From an uncultured Bacilli bacterium (GTDB lineage Bacteria > Bacillota_I > Bacilli_A > RF39 > UBA660): DNA of 53,575 nt. This document shows positions 34,721 to 43,238 of the stretch, one piece after another (position 1 is the stretch's first letter; the number at the start of each line of letters is the position of its first letter). The stretch spans positions 1 through 53,575 of the forward strand of contig CAKPGR010000006.1 in NCBI GenBank assembly GCA_934155005.1, in the 5' to 3' direction. The notes under the pieces were generated by a model. That model did not search any database. It saw only the letters and a list, made by a program, of their open reading frames with translations, and had not been told where the DNA came from. Made by a program: the position numbers and the translations under genes.

Positions 34721-35957
34721 TTAAAAATTCAATTGCTTTTCTCATTTCAAGGTCATAACTTACCATTTCTAATCCACCAAATAATTTTAAGAATTCATCT
34801 TTTGCCATATTATATTTTTTAGCTAAATTATCTGCTTCTTGTTCTACCTCTTCATCTGTTGCCTTAATATTTTCTTTTTCTTTTATAGCTTCAAGTAATA
34901 ATCTTTCTTTTACTCTTTTTAAAGCTTCTTCTTTCATTTGATCTTTTAACGCTGCTTCATCTGAATTAGTAAATTTATAGAATTGTTCTAATGTGATTCC
35001 TTGCATTTTTAAGTTTTCTTCATATTGTCTAATCATTCTATCTACTTCTTCACTAACCATAGCATCTGGGACATTAACTTCCATATTTTCACTAGCTTTA
35101 GTTAATAATTCATCAATATAATGATCTTCTGCATGAGTTTCTTTATGAGTCTTAATATTTTCTTCAACTTGTTTTTCTAACGATTCTTTATCATTAATTC
35201 CTTCCATTCCAAGATCTTCAAAAAATTCTTTATCAAGTTCTGGTATTTTAACTTCTTTTACTTCATTTACTTTAATTTTGAAAATAGCATCTTGACCTTT
35301 TAATTCTTCTGCATGATAGTCTTCTGGGAATGTAACTTTTATATCTTTTTCATCGCCAGCTTTTAAACCAATTAATTGTTCTTCAAATCCTGGAATAAAT
35401 GTATTGCTTCCAACTTCTAATGAATAGTTTTCTGCTTTTCCACCTTCAAATGGAACATCATCTTTATATCCATCAAAGTCAATTATAGCAATATTTCCAT
35501 TTTCAATAGAACCATCCTTAGTAATATTTTCAGCATATCTATTACGCATATTTAAAATAGATTCTTCTATTTCTTCTTTTGTTACTTCAATTTTTTCTTT
35601 TTTAACACCTAATTTTGTATATTTACCTAACTTAACTTCTGGATATGTTGTAAGTTTAAATAAAAATTCAACTTTATCTTCTCCAAGTGAACGAAGCGAT
35701 ACTTGTGGTTGTGCTACAATTTTTAAATCTTTATTTTCTTCAATCATCTTATCATAAGCACTACTTAAAACAATATCAGCTGCATCTAAGAATAAAGACT
35801 CTTTTCCATATTTTTTAAAAAATACTTCTTTTGGAGCTTTACCAGGTCTAAATCCAGGTATTTTAGCATTTTTATTTGCTTTTTCAAAAGCTTTATCGAT
35901 AGCTTTATTCCATTCTTCACCTTCAATTTTAATTATTATATCTTTTGTATTTTCCAT
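34707..35957 (-). CDS. tig: trigger factor
   Basis: The protein has 416 residues. The ribosome-docking motif is PGFRPGKAPKEVFFKKYG near residues 34-51. The FKBP-type PPIase domain contains IAIIDFDGYKDDVPFEGGKA and VGSNTFIPGFEEQLIGLKAG. The C-terminal chaperone arms are helical. The N-terminus lacks about ten residues of the first strand compared with the usual family start, but no better upstream start exists. It binds nascent chains at the exit tunnel. It is 16 bases downstream of greA, with AGAAGGAG as ribosome site. Confidence 0.95.
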   Translation of the reverse strand: MENTKDIIIKIEGEEWNKAIDKAFEKANKNAKIPGFRPGKAPKEVFFKKYGKESLFLDAADIVLSSAYDKMIEENKDLKIVAQPQVSLRSLGEDKVEFLFKLTTYPEVKLGKYTKLGVKKEKIEVTKEEIEESILNMRNRYAENITKDGSIENGNIAIIDFDGYKDDVPFEGGKAENYSLEVGSNTFIPGFEEQLIGLKAGDEKDIKVTFPEDYHAEELKGQDAIFKIKVNEVKEVKIPELDKEFFEDLGMEGINDKESLEKQVEENIKTHKETHAEDHYIDELLTKASENMEVNVPDAMVSEEVDRMIRQYEENLKMQGITLEQFYKFTNSDEAALKDQMKEEALKRVKERLLLEAIKEKENIKATDEEVEQEADNLAKKYNMAKDEFLKLFGGLEMVSYDLEMRKAIEFLKDNN

Positions 35958-35973
35958 ATTTTTCTCCTTCTAA

Positions 35974-36453
35974 CTACGCTATATTTAATATTTTTACTTG
36001 ATAATTTCCAGCATCACATATTACTGTAACTACATCATTTATTTTATGACCAATCATTGCCTTAGCCAGTGGAGATTCATTTGAAATTTTATTAGCAAAT
36101 GGATCTACTTCACTTGTACCAACAATTGTATATTCATCCTTATCTTTATCTTCAACATATTCAATTTCAACTTTTGAGCCTATTGAAACTTTATCTGTAT
36201 CTTGTTGTTCTATAACAATAGCTTTTTCAAGCATTATTTCTATTTGTGAAATTCTACCTTCTACCTCAGCTTGTGAAGCTCTAGCAGCATCATATTCAGC
36301 ATTTTCAGATAAATCACCAAGAGCTCTAGCATCTTTTAAGGCTTGAATAACTTGTGGTCTTTTTTCTAATTTTAAATAATCTAATTCTTTTTTCAATTCT
36401 TCTAAACCAGATTCTGTTAAATAATATTCATTTTCTTTTGACATTTTTGCCAC
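35974..36453 (-). CDS. greA: transcription elongation factor GreA
   Basis: The protein has 159 residues. The N-terminal coiled coil has YLTESGLEELKKELDYLK and ARALGDLSENAEYDAARASQ with the acidic tip (D/E in LSENAEYD). The C-terminal FKBP-like domain ends GHKINDVVTVICDAGNYQVK. It stimulates transcript cleavage in stalled RNA polymerase. Upstream are the two U32 genes, downstream tig. The yrrN-yrrO-(udk)-greA order of Bacillus is kept apart from the missing udk. Confidence 0.95.
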   Translation of the reverse strand: MAKMSKENEYYLTESGLEELKKELDYLKLEKRPQVIQALKDARALGDLSENAEYDAARASQAEVEGRISQIEIMLEKAIVIEQQDTDKVSIGSKVEIEYVEDKDKDEYTIVGTSEVDPFANKISNESPLAKAMIGHKINDVVTVICDAGNYQVKILNIA

Positions 36454-36478
36454 CTCACTATTTACTTGTATGATAATA

Positions 36479-37684
36479 CTACATGTTACTCATTTTGTCA
36501 ACTTTTATTCGCATCAAATCATATTTAAAAACCTTTTTATTTATTTTTAATTTTAAGATTTGTCTAGGATGTCTAGCAACATTAATTATATTATTATTTT
36601 CATCAATAATTTCACCTATTGTTATAGTTATAGGCTCATGTTGAGGTCCAAATATTTGAGCTATATAACCTTTTTCAAAATAGTTTCTTTCTTCAATTAA
36701 TGCATATCCTGTACTTTCATCATAATCTAAAATAATTCCTAAAAAATCTTGATTTGATATTTCAATTCTACCATTATAATAACCACATGTGTAATCATTA
36801 ACATTATTATAAAATTGAGGTACCGAGTCTCTATTGGCGCATGTTCTAAGTATCTTCTCATCTTCTACACTATACTTATAATTTCCTTTAAAGTAATTAT
36901 CAATAGTTCTTCTATATATATCAACTACTGTTGCTATATAGTAAACCGAACGCATCCTACCTTCTATTTTAAATGAGGAAATACCAAGTTCAATCATCTC
37001 ATCAATATATTTTAACATCGACAAATCCTTGGAACAAAAAGTAAATTCTTTTAATCCTTTTATAGATTCAAAATTTTCATTTAATAAGTCAAAATCCCAT
37101 CTACATATTTGAGCACATCCACCACGATTAGCATCTCTGAGAGTAAAAATATTAGATAAAACACATCTACCGCTAATACCAGCACACATAGCGCCATGAA
37201 TAAAGCACTCTATTTCAATATCAACATTATCTTTAATTTCTTTTATTTCTTCTCTAGTCATTTCTCGAGCTAAAACAATTCTTTTAACACCTATTTTTTT
37301 ATAGAATTTACAAGTTTCTATATTTGTTGTTGAAGCTTGAGTAGATAGATGAACTTCAATACCTTTTTCAATTGCTTTTTCGACAATTGTAAGATCACTT
37401 ACAATTATAGCATCTATGTTACATTCTTTTAATTTTTCTAAATAACTATCTACTTCTTTTAATTCTTTATCATGGAGTACAATGTTAACTGTGACATAAA
37501 CTTTTTTATTTAATTTATGAGCATATTCTACTCCTTCTTTTATTTCATCAAAAGTAAAGTTGATAGCATTAGCTCTAAGTCCTAAAAAAGGTCCTCCTAT
37601 ATAAACTGCATCAGCGCCATAATGTAACGCATATTTTAATCTTTCTAAGTCTCCTGCTGGAGCTAATAATTCTGGTTTAGTCAT
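36479..37684 (-). CDS. U32 family protein, TrhP/YrrO-like tRNA hydroxylation factor
   Basis: The protein has 401 residues. The N-terminal TIM-barrel starts PELLAPAGDLERLKYALHYG and has ADAVYIGGPFLGLRANA. The U32 signature is ECFIHGAMCAGISGRCVLSN, with a Cys cluster ending RGGCAQICRWDF. The C-terminal beta domain contains DFLGIILDYDESTGYALIEE. YrrO/YrrN (TrhP) proteins form 5-hydroxyuridine at tRNA position 34 from prephenate-dependent chemistry; the older name is peptidase U32. It overlaps the smaller U32 gene by eight bases. Its product would be the substrate of TrmR (8134-8727). Confidence 0.88.
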   Translation of the reverse strand: MTKPELLAPAGDLERLKYALHYGADAVYIGGPFLGLRANAINFTFDEIKEGVEYAHKLNKKVYVTVNIVLHDKELKEVDSYLEKLKECNIDAIIVSDLTIVEKAIEKGIEVHLSTQASTTNIETCKFYKKIGVKRIVLAREMTREEIKEIKDNVDIEIECFIHGAMCAGISGRCVLSNIFTLRDANRGGCAQICRWDFDLLNENFESIKGLKEFTFCSKDLSMLKYIDEMIELGISSFKIEGRMRSVYYIATVVDIYRRTIDNYFKGNYKYSVEDEKILRTCANRDSVPQFYNNVNDYTCGYYNGRIEISNQDFLGIILDYDESTGYALIEERNYFEKGYIAQIFGPQHEPITITIGEIIDENNNIINVARHPRQILKLKINKKVFKYDLMRIKVDKMSNM

Positions 37685-38528
37685 ATTTTTTCACCCTATA
37701 TATCGTTTCTTTATATAAAAATCCTTTATCTAAATTTTTTAATAATTTTTCAAAATCTTCTTCTGTTACTTTTTTCTCTTTATAATATTTGACAATTTTA
37801 TTAAAAGTATTTTCTTCTATGTTAAAACTATTTAATGTTACATAATCAATATTTTTAAAATTCTTATATTCATTATACCCATTTAAAATATTGTTAGAGT
37901 AAACAACAGTTCCGTCACTATTATCAACAATGGGATATTTCTTACTTTCTTTTTTCATATAATTAATTTTAGAATCATCTACTAATTTAAAGGCATCTAA
38001 ATAATTTTTAACTAACTGTCTTTTTGATGTAAAAATAGGAAAATATCCAAATATTGGCACAATTAATTTACTATTAGAATTTAAACTAATTTCATTTATT
38101 TCATCTAGTGTAACATCAGATGATACATATGTATAATTAACGCCATATTTATTCCAATAATTAATTGTTTCAAAATTAGTTGTCAAATGTTCTTGTGACC
38201 AGACTAATTCTGTTTCAAAGAAATTATCTAATTTTAAATTTACTAAGGCTGTATCTGCATAGAATATTCCCTTAATATTTAATTTATCTATTTCTTTTAA
38301 TATTCCTTTTAATTCTTCTAACTCTTTACTATAAAAATTTTTGTTTAAAGAAATAAACAATTCTTTTTTATTTTTTAGACATATTTTATTTATTTTTTTT
38401 AATTCTTCTAAATCTATATAACAAGGCATATTAACAGACATATTTCTAATACCAAAAAGATAACCATCAGTGTACTCAATTGTATTTTCTATATTAGTAT
38501 TAGATGGTATAATTAATAATTTTGACAT
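37677..38528 (-). CDS. U32 family protein, YrrN-like partner
   Basis: The protein has 283 residues and a single barrel domain: FGIRNMSVNMPCYIDLEEL, IKGIFYADTALVNLKLDN, ELVWSQEHLTTNFETINYWN and KLIVPIFGYFPIFTSKRQL. It corresponds to the N-terminal half of U32 proteins and lacks most of the Cys cluster. It matches the shorter YrrN position directly upstream of YrrO in Bacillus, where both are needed for 5-hydroxyuridine formation. Assignment rests on synteny and overall pattern. Confidence 0.75.
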   Translation of the reverse strand: MSKLLIIPSNTNIENTIEYTDGYLFGIRNMSVNMPCYIDLEELKKINKICLKNKKELFISLNKNFYSKELEELKGILKEIDKLNIKGIFYADTALVNLKLDNFFETELVWSQEHLTTNFETINYWNKYGVNYTYVSSDVTLDEINEISLNSNSKLIVPIFGYFPIFTSKRQLVKNYLDAFKLVDDSKINYMKKESKKYPIVDNSDGTVVYSNNILNGYNEYKNFKNIDYVTLNSFNIEENTFNKIVKYYKEKKVTEEDFEKLLKNLDKGFLYKETIYRVKKYD

Positions 38529-38619
38529 AATCTCACATCCTTTTGGTATTATAACAAAAAAGGAATAAAAATTCCATAGTTAGATATAATTATAATCCCT
38601 CAATTCTTATATTTTTATA

Positions 38620-38650
38620 TCAAAAAAATATTGATAGTTTTCAATATTTT
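38620..38650 (-). terminator. intrinsic terminator of prepilin-like gene 2
   Basis: Stem AAATATTGA / TCAATATTT with loop AAACTA, then seven T on the minus strand. A second hairpin (GGAAT / ATTCC, about 38556-38570) with six T lies a little further on. Confidence 0.75.
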
Positions 38651-39646
38651 TTATTTTATTATTGATTTTGAGACAGATATAACTGGGCGAACACCGATAC
38701 CAATACTAATAACAGTATCGTAGCTCAAGCCACCGCTCCTACCCACATCCCACGCAAGAGTAGATTCACTTATATTCGCATTACTTGTCCAATATCCCCA
38801 TATATCTTGATCTGCATTATTTAAACATCCAAAATCTTTACAATCATTTCTTGTTCTATCATATAGCCATCCATAATTACTTCTTTTACTTGTATCATTT
38901 TGATTATTACTTCCAAAATAAAACCAATCTTGTCCTGTTTTACTTGCATCAAAGTTAGTATTTCCTGATATTTTAGCTACTTCATTTGCTGTGATTAATC
39001 TAGCAGCTACTTTCCAAGCTTTTGTATCATTTTCAAGCTCTCTCGCTACTTCCTTCATTTCACTATTATTTCCACTTGAATTCCATGCTACTTTTGCTGT
39101 TGTATTATGGTCTAATATTAAGTTGACGGATGAAGAACTTTCTTCATCATTAAATGTATACCATTTCATGCATCCACTTTTTGTTCCTGTTAAACTCACT
39201 GCTTCACTTTCTGTGCATTTTTCTCCTGTTGTTGGATTATAGTATATAGCTGTTCCATTTTCATATTTCTTTTTCTCACTTGATTTTATTGCTTTTCCAT
39301 TTGTTACTATATAGTTATCAAATGTTAAATCATATCTTGTTACATTACCTTTACTTATTACTACAACTCCATTACTTGGAGTACTTCCTTTTACTGATAT
39401 TCCTAATTTTTTTAATTCTTCTACTGAATAAGCTCTATCTTTAACCTTAGAGGCATTTGTATCAACTTCATTTATCATTACTTGTTTTTCTATAGCATCT
39501 ATATAACCTAGAGCTGATGACTCTGCTGCTCCTTTTTTAGCTTTTTCTATTACTCCTAATATTGTTGGAGTTGCGATTAATGCGATTATTGCTAGTATTA
39601 CTATTACAGCTAGTAACTCTATTAGTGTAAAACCTTTTTTATTCAT
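38651..39646 (-). CDS. type IV prepilin-like protein 2 with large C-terminal domain
   Basis: The protein has 331 residues. The prepilin signal MNKKG|FTLIELLAVIVILA and first 50 residues nearly equal those of prepilin-like protein 1. The long C-terminal region has VNLILDHNTTAKVAWNS, ARLITANEVAKI, DWFYFGSNNQ, IWGYWTSNANISESTLAWDV and VISIGIGVRPVISVSKS. A Trp-rich C-type-lectin/FGE-like or DUF6273-like fold is plausible, as in surface adhesins. Four Cys occur in pairs (GEKCTES/KSGCMKW, NDCKDFGCLN). It sits behind leader copy 3, unlike prepilin-like gene 1. Probably a surface-displayed pilin-type adhesin (inference). Confidence 0.82.
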   Translation of the reverse strand: MNKKGFTLIELLAVIVILAIIALIATPTILGVIEKAKKGAAESSALGYIDAIEKQVMINEVDTNASKVKDRAYSVEELKKLGISVKGSTPSNGVVVISKGNVTRYDLTFDNYIVTNGKAIKSSEKKKYENGTAIYYNPTTGEKCTESEAVSLTGTKSGCMKWYTFNDEESSSSVNLILDHNTTAKVAWNSSGNNSEMKEVARELENDTKAWKVAARLITANEVAKISGNTNFDASKTGQDWFYFGSNNQNDTSKRSNYGWLYDRTRNDCKDFGCLNNADQDIWGYWTSNANISESTLAWDVGRSGGLSYDTVISIGIGVRPVISVSKSIIK

Positions 39647-39669
39647 TCTATCATTCCTTTCAACACATT

Positions 39670-39737
39670 AAAAAAGAGAGGTTTGTACCCCCCCCCGACT
39701 TTGAAATTTTTTTATCTCTCAGTCAATATTATTATTT
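39670..39737 (-). promoter_or_regulatory. conserved G-run attenuator leader, copy 3
   Basis: Hairpin A, nine G (39688-39696), TACAAA, CCTCTC and five T, then the ribosome site of prepilin-like gene 2. CCTCTC pairs with six G through two G-U pairs. Upstream similarity to copy 4 extends some 30 bases further, with TGTTAAAATAA and ATGTAAAACAAAATAAT in both. It lies 46 bases after the dgt-like gene. Confidence 0.85.
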
Positions 39738-39782
39738 TGTTTTACATACTTATTTTAACAAAATAATTTTAAATTAGCAACA

Positions 39783-40901
39783 CTAATAATCTTTATACTT
39801 ATTATATTGTTCTATAAAATAATCATCAGTCATTCCAGCAATATAATCTATAACCACTCTGTTGTTATTTGTATTAGTTTTATATTCATTACTCATTTTA
39901 TTATAAAAAACAGTATAAATATCTTCTTTTGTTTCATTATTTTCAAGTTGATTTAAATATACTTCAAATAATTTAGAAAACATTTTTTTATACATATCTA
40001 TTTGTTCTTTGCTATTAGCCTTATTATAAATATGTTCATAATTAAATTGTTTTAACTCTTTTAAAGCATTAAATATTTCATTGGACATTTTTATATATGG
40101 TTTACCTAAGCTATTATTTATAACATCTAAAATAATAGTATTTATAATATTTCTATTATCTGTACCAAGAATAGATGAAATGGATTTTGGAATTTCATCT
40201 TTATTTAAAACACCTAATCTAATAGCATCCTCAATATCTCTTCCAACATAGCCAACTATATCACTAAGTCTAACTACACATCCTTCTAATGTCATAGGCA
40301 CTAATGATTTAACTATATCTTTGTCTGTATAACATTTATAATATTGATTTAAAAAGTCTTCTTTTGTTTTTTTCACTGGCTTATATTCTTCCATACAAAA
40401 TTCACCATTATGACATAATATTCCGTCTAATGTTTGAATAGTTAAATTATTACCTTCACCATTATTTTCAACAAACATCAAAAGTCTAGCACTTTGAACA
40501 TTATGATTAAAATATGTATTGTCATATTTCAAACTTAATTCATTTAATATAGCTTCTCCGTTATGACCGAATGGAACATGTCCTAAATCATGTCCTAAAG
40601 CAATTGCTTCAATTAAGTCCTCATTAAGTCCAAGTGATCTTCCAATTGTTCTTGCTATTTTACTTACCAAGTTAACATGAACCATTCTTTTTGTAATATT
40701 ATCATTATCAGTCAAACTAAATACTTGAGTTTTATCCATATACCTTGTATAAGATAAAGAATAAATAATACGATCTATATCCCTAAAAAAAGATGGTCTA
40801 ATATCTTCTTTGTAGAGCTTTAATCTTATAGCATCTTTATCTTTTGTTGCAAATTTGGAATAATTTTTTTCATATCTTAACATATTTTCTTTTACACTCA
40901 T
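39783..40901 (-). CDS. dGTP triphosphohydrolase-like HD protein
   Basis: The protein has 372 residues. RPSFFRDIDRIIYSLSYTRY, KRMVHVNLVSKIARTIG, AIALGHDLGHVPFGHNGEAI and VRLSDIVGYVGRDIEDAIRL are the dGTPase family pattern, with metal-binding His, HD and Asp all present. The family hydrolyses dNTPs to nucleosides and triphosphate and often affects dNTP pools and mutation rate. It follows alaS by 49 bases, across a terminator. The length fits short Dgt type 2 proteins. Confidence 0.88.
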   Translation of the reverse strand: MSVKENMLRYEKNYSKFATKDKDAIRLKLYKEDIRPSFFRDIDRIIYSLSYTRYMDKTQVFSLTDNDNITKRMVHVNLVSKIARTIGRSLGLNEDLIEAIALGHDLGHVPFGHNGEAILNELSLKYDNTYFNHNVQSARLLMFVENNGEGNNLTIQTLDGILCHNGEFCMEEYKPVKKTKEDFLNQYYKCYTDKDIVKSLVPMTLEGCVVRLSDIVGYVGRDIEDAIRLGVLNKDEIPKSISSILGTDNRNIINTIILDVINNSLGKPYIKMSNEIFNALKELKQFNYEHIYNKANSKEQIDMYKKMFSKLFEVYLNQLENNETKEDIYTVFYNKMSNEYKTNTNNNRVVIDYIAGMTDDYFIEQYNKYKDY

Positions 40902-40923
40902 ACTATCACCATTTTCATTATAT

Positions 40924-40950
40924 ATAAAGAAAAAAACAAGAAATGTTTCT
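40924..40950 (-). terminator. intrinsic terminator of alaS
   Basis: Stem AAGAAA / TTTCTT right at the alaS stop, followed on the minus strand by GTTTTTTTC. Confidence 0.6.
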
Positions 40951-42693
40951 TTACTCTAATACTGCTTTTATTCTTCTTACTCCAGCACTACTAGCTTCTT
41001 CTTTTTTTATCTTAAAATGACCAAGTTCACTAGTATTTTTAACATGTGGCCCTCCACATAATTCCTTAGAAATACTACCAATTGAATAAACAGTTACGAC
41101 ATCAGGATATTTTTCAATGAACATACATTCAGCACCTGATTTAATAGCTTCTTCTTTATTCATTTCATCACATCTAACTTCTAATCCTTCATCAATCCAT
41201 TTATTTACTAATTCTTCTATTTTAATTTTTTCTTCATTTGTTAACTTATGGTCGCAAGAAAAATCAAAACGCATTCTTTCACTTGTAATGTTAGATCCTT
41301 TTTGATGTACATCAGGACCAATAACAACTTTAAGTGCTGCATTTAATAAATGTGTGGCTGTATGATATTTAATTTCAATTTCACTATTACCAGCAAGTCC
41401 ACCTTTGAATTTACCAGCTGATGCTGTTCTAGATAATTCTTGATGTTTTTTAAATCTTTCTTTAAAGCCATCTTCATCAACTTTCATATTTCTTTCACTA
41501 GCAAGTTCTACTGTAAGTTCAATTGGAAAACCATATGTATCATATAATCTAAAAGCTGTTTTACTATCTATTTCAGTAGCATTTTTAGTTTCTTTTTCAA
41601 ATTCTCTAAGTCCCTTTTCAAGAGTTTTATTAAATTTGATTTTTTCATTTTTTAAAACATCTAAAACAACTAGTCTATTTTCTTTTATTTCAATATAATA
41701 TTCTTCATACATATCCATTAATAAAATGGCAATTTCTTGTTCCCAATTTGAATTAATATCAATATTTAATTTTTTAGCATGTCTTATAGCTCTCCTAATA
41801 AGTCTTCTTAAAATGTAACCTTGATCTGTATTACTTGGTTTTATTCCAGATGGATCGGCACTTATAAAAACTGCTGTTCTTAAATGATCTGCTATAATAC
41901 GCATACTTTTTTCATTACCCTTATATGATAAACCTGATATTTCTTCTATTTTATTAATTATAGGTTTCCAAATACTTGATTCATAATTATCTAATTTTCC
42001 TTCTAAAATTGCAGTTGTTCTTTCAACACCCATACCAGTATCAACATTTTTTTTAGGTAATTCTATTATAGAGCCATCACTTTGTTTGTTAAATTGCATA
42101 AAAACATTATTCCATATTTCAACCCATCTATCATCATCAGGATCAAAAAATTCTGGTATTTCATCATCACTTCTAAAATAAAATATTTCAGTATCTGGTC
42201 CACATGGTCCTATTTCTCCTGCAATCCAAAAATTATCATTTACTGTTTTAGCTATTTTATTTTCACTTATACCAAGACTAAACCATTTATTATAACTAAC
42301 CTCATCAAAAGGAATTAAATCATTTCCTTCAAAAACAGTAACAGCTAATCTACTGGTTGGAATATTCAAAACTTTGGTTAAAAATTCAAAACTCCATTCA
42401 ATACTTTCATTTTTAAAATAATCTCCTAAACTCCAATTACCTAACATTTCAAAAAATGTATGATGTGTTTTATCTCCAACTTCATCTAAATCATTTGTTC
42501 TAATACATTTTTGATAATCACAAAGTCTTGTTCCATAAGGATGTGGTTGTCCTGTCAAATATGGAATTAATGGTTGCATACCAGCAGTATTAAATAAAAC
42601 TGATGGATCATTTTCTGGAACAACTGGCGCACTTGGAATTTGTTTATGTCCTTTACTAACAAAAAAATTTATATATAAGTCTTTAAGATTCAT
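40951..42693 (-). CDS. alaS: alanyl-tRNA synthetase, short form without C-Ala domain
   Basis: The protein has 580 residues, against about 870 for most bacterial AlaRS. The class II catalytic core is complete: GHKQIPSAPVVPENDPSVLF, CIRTNDLDEVGDKTHHTFFE, EMLGNWSLGDYF, NVDTGMGVERTTAI. DQGYILRRLIRRAIRHAK is in the tRNA-recognition domain. The editing domain has HTATHLLNAALK and the CGGPHV zinc-ligand motif. The protein stops right after SSAGVRRIKAVLE, the end of the editing domain, so the linker and C-Ala domain are missing. A terminator follows at once and no leftover coding is seen, so it is a natural short form, not a frameshift. It overlaps the kinase-like gene by 11 bases. Confidence 0.93.
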   Translation of the reverse strand: MNLKDLYINFFVSKGHKQIPSAPVVPENDPSVLFNTAGMQPLIPYLTGQPHPYGTRLCDYQKCIRTNDLDEVGDKTHHTFFEMLGNWSLGDYFKNESIEWSFEFLTKVLNIPTSRLAVTVFEGNDLIPFDEVSYNKWFSLGISENKIAKTVNDNFWIAGEIGPCGPDTEIFYFRSDDEIPEFFDPDDDRWVEIWNNVFMQFNKQSDGSIIELPKKNVDTGMGVERTTAILEGKLDNYESSIWKPIINKIEEISGLSYKGNEKSMRIIADHLRTAVFISADPSGIKPSNTDQGYILRRLIRRAIRHAKKLNIDINSNWEQEIAILLMDMYEEYYIEIKENRLVVLDVLKNEKIKFNKTLEKGLREFEKETKNATEIDSKTAFRLYDTYGFPIELTVELASERNMKVDEDGFKERFKKHQELSRTASAGKFKGGLAGNSEIEIKYHTATHLLNAALKVVIGPDVHQKGSNITSERMRFDFSCDHKLTNEEKIKIEELVNKWIDEGLEVRCDEMNKEEAIKSGAECMFIEKYPDVVTVYSIGSISKELCGGPHVKNTSELGHFKIKKEEASSAGVRRIKAVLE

Positions 42694-43231
42694 TTTGTAC
42701 CTCCTTTAATAATTTTACTACTTTTTCTCTTAAATCATCTAAACTACCATCATTAATAATTTCGTAATCAAAATTACCATAATCATCAAGATCTATCTCA
42801 GTAGGATGTTTTTTTTCTTCTTCTGTTAGGCCATTATCAAAATTAGGCCTAATAATATGAATACTTTTTACATTATCAAAATTCATTTTTGGAATATCAA
42901 TTTCTTTTTTAAAACGGGCGTCTGAAACAGTTATACAATCAAAAAACAATGAATATACTTTTAAATCGTCAATTAATTTTTTTATTAAAAAGTCATCGCC
43001 TAAATTTTTTCTTATAATATCAGTTCCTAATTTTTGCAAAAGTTCTCTTGGTTTATTACTTTCACTACCATCCCAATTACTTATTTTTTTTGCATATTCT
43101 TTTATATAAAATGAATATTGAATATTAAGATGTTTCTTTTTTTCCTTTTCCATTTCTTCTTTTATAAATGCTGCAACAGTATCTTTACCAGCTCTTGCTT
43201 TTCCACCTATTATATATATTTGTGTATTCAT
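42683..43231 (-). CDS. P-loop nucleotide-kinase-like protein
   Basis: The protein has 182 residues. Walker A is IIGGKARAGKDTVAAFI. RELLQKLGTDIIRKNLGDDF and CITVSDARFKKEID fit the deoxynucleoside monophosphate kinase / dephospho-CoA kinase-like family of P-loop kinases. The substrate is unknown; dNMP is plausible given the dGTPase-like gene in the same neighbourhood. It is in an operon with the AI-2E family gene (7 bases upstream) and alaS. Confidence 0.7.
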   Translation of the reverse strand: MNTQIYIIGGKARAGKDTVAAFIKEEMEKEKKKHLNIQYSFYIKEYAKKISNWDGSESNKPRELLQKLGTDIIRKNLGDDFLIKKLIDDLKVYSLFFDCITVSDARFKKEIDIPKMNFDNVKSIHIIRPNFDNGLTEEEKKHPTEIDLDDYGNFDYEIINDGSLDDLREKVVKLLKEVQNES

Positions 43232-43238
43232 AAATCAC

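Noticed and set aside
39670..39737. TTGACT in the leaders as a -35 box with the G run in the promoter spacer
   Set aside because: No -10-like hexamer lies 15-19 bases downstream, and the G run begins too far away; a TGTTAAAAT upstream in copies 3 and 4 is not present in copy 1, so no promoter could be assigned.
40924..42693. alaS truncated by frameshift
   Set aside because: The end falls at a domain border and a terminator, not coding remnants, follows.
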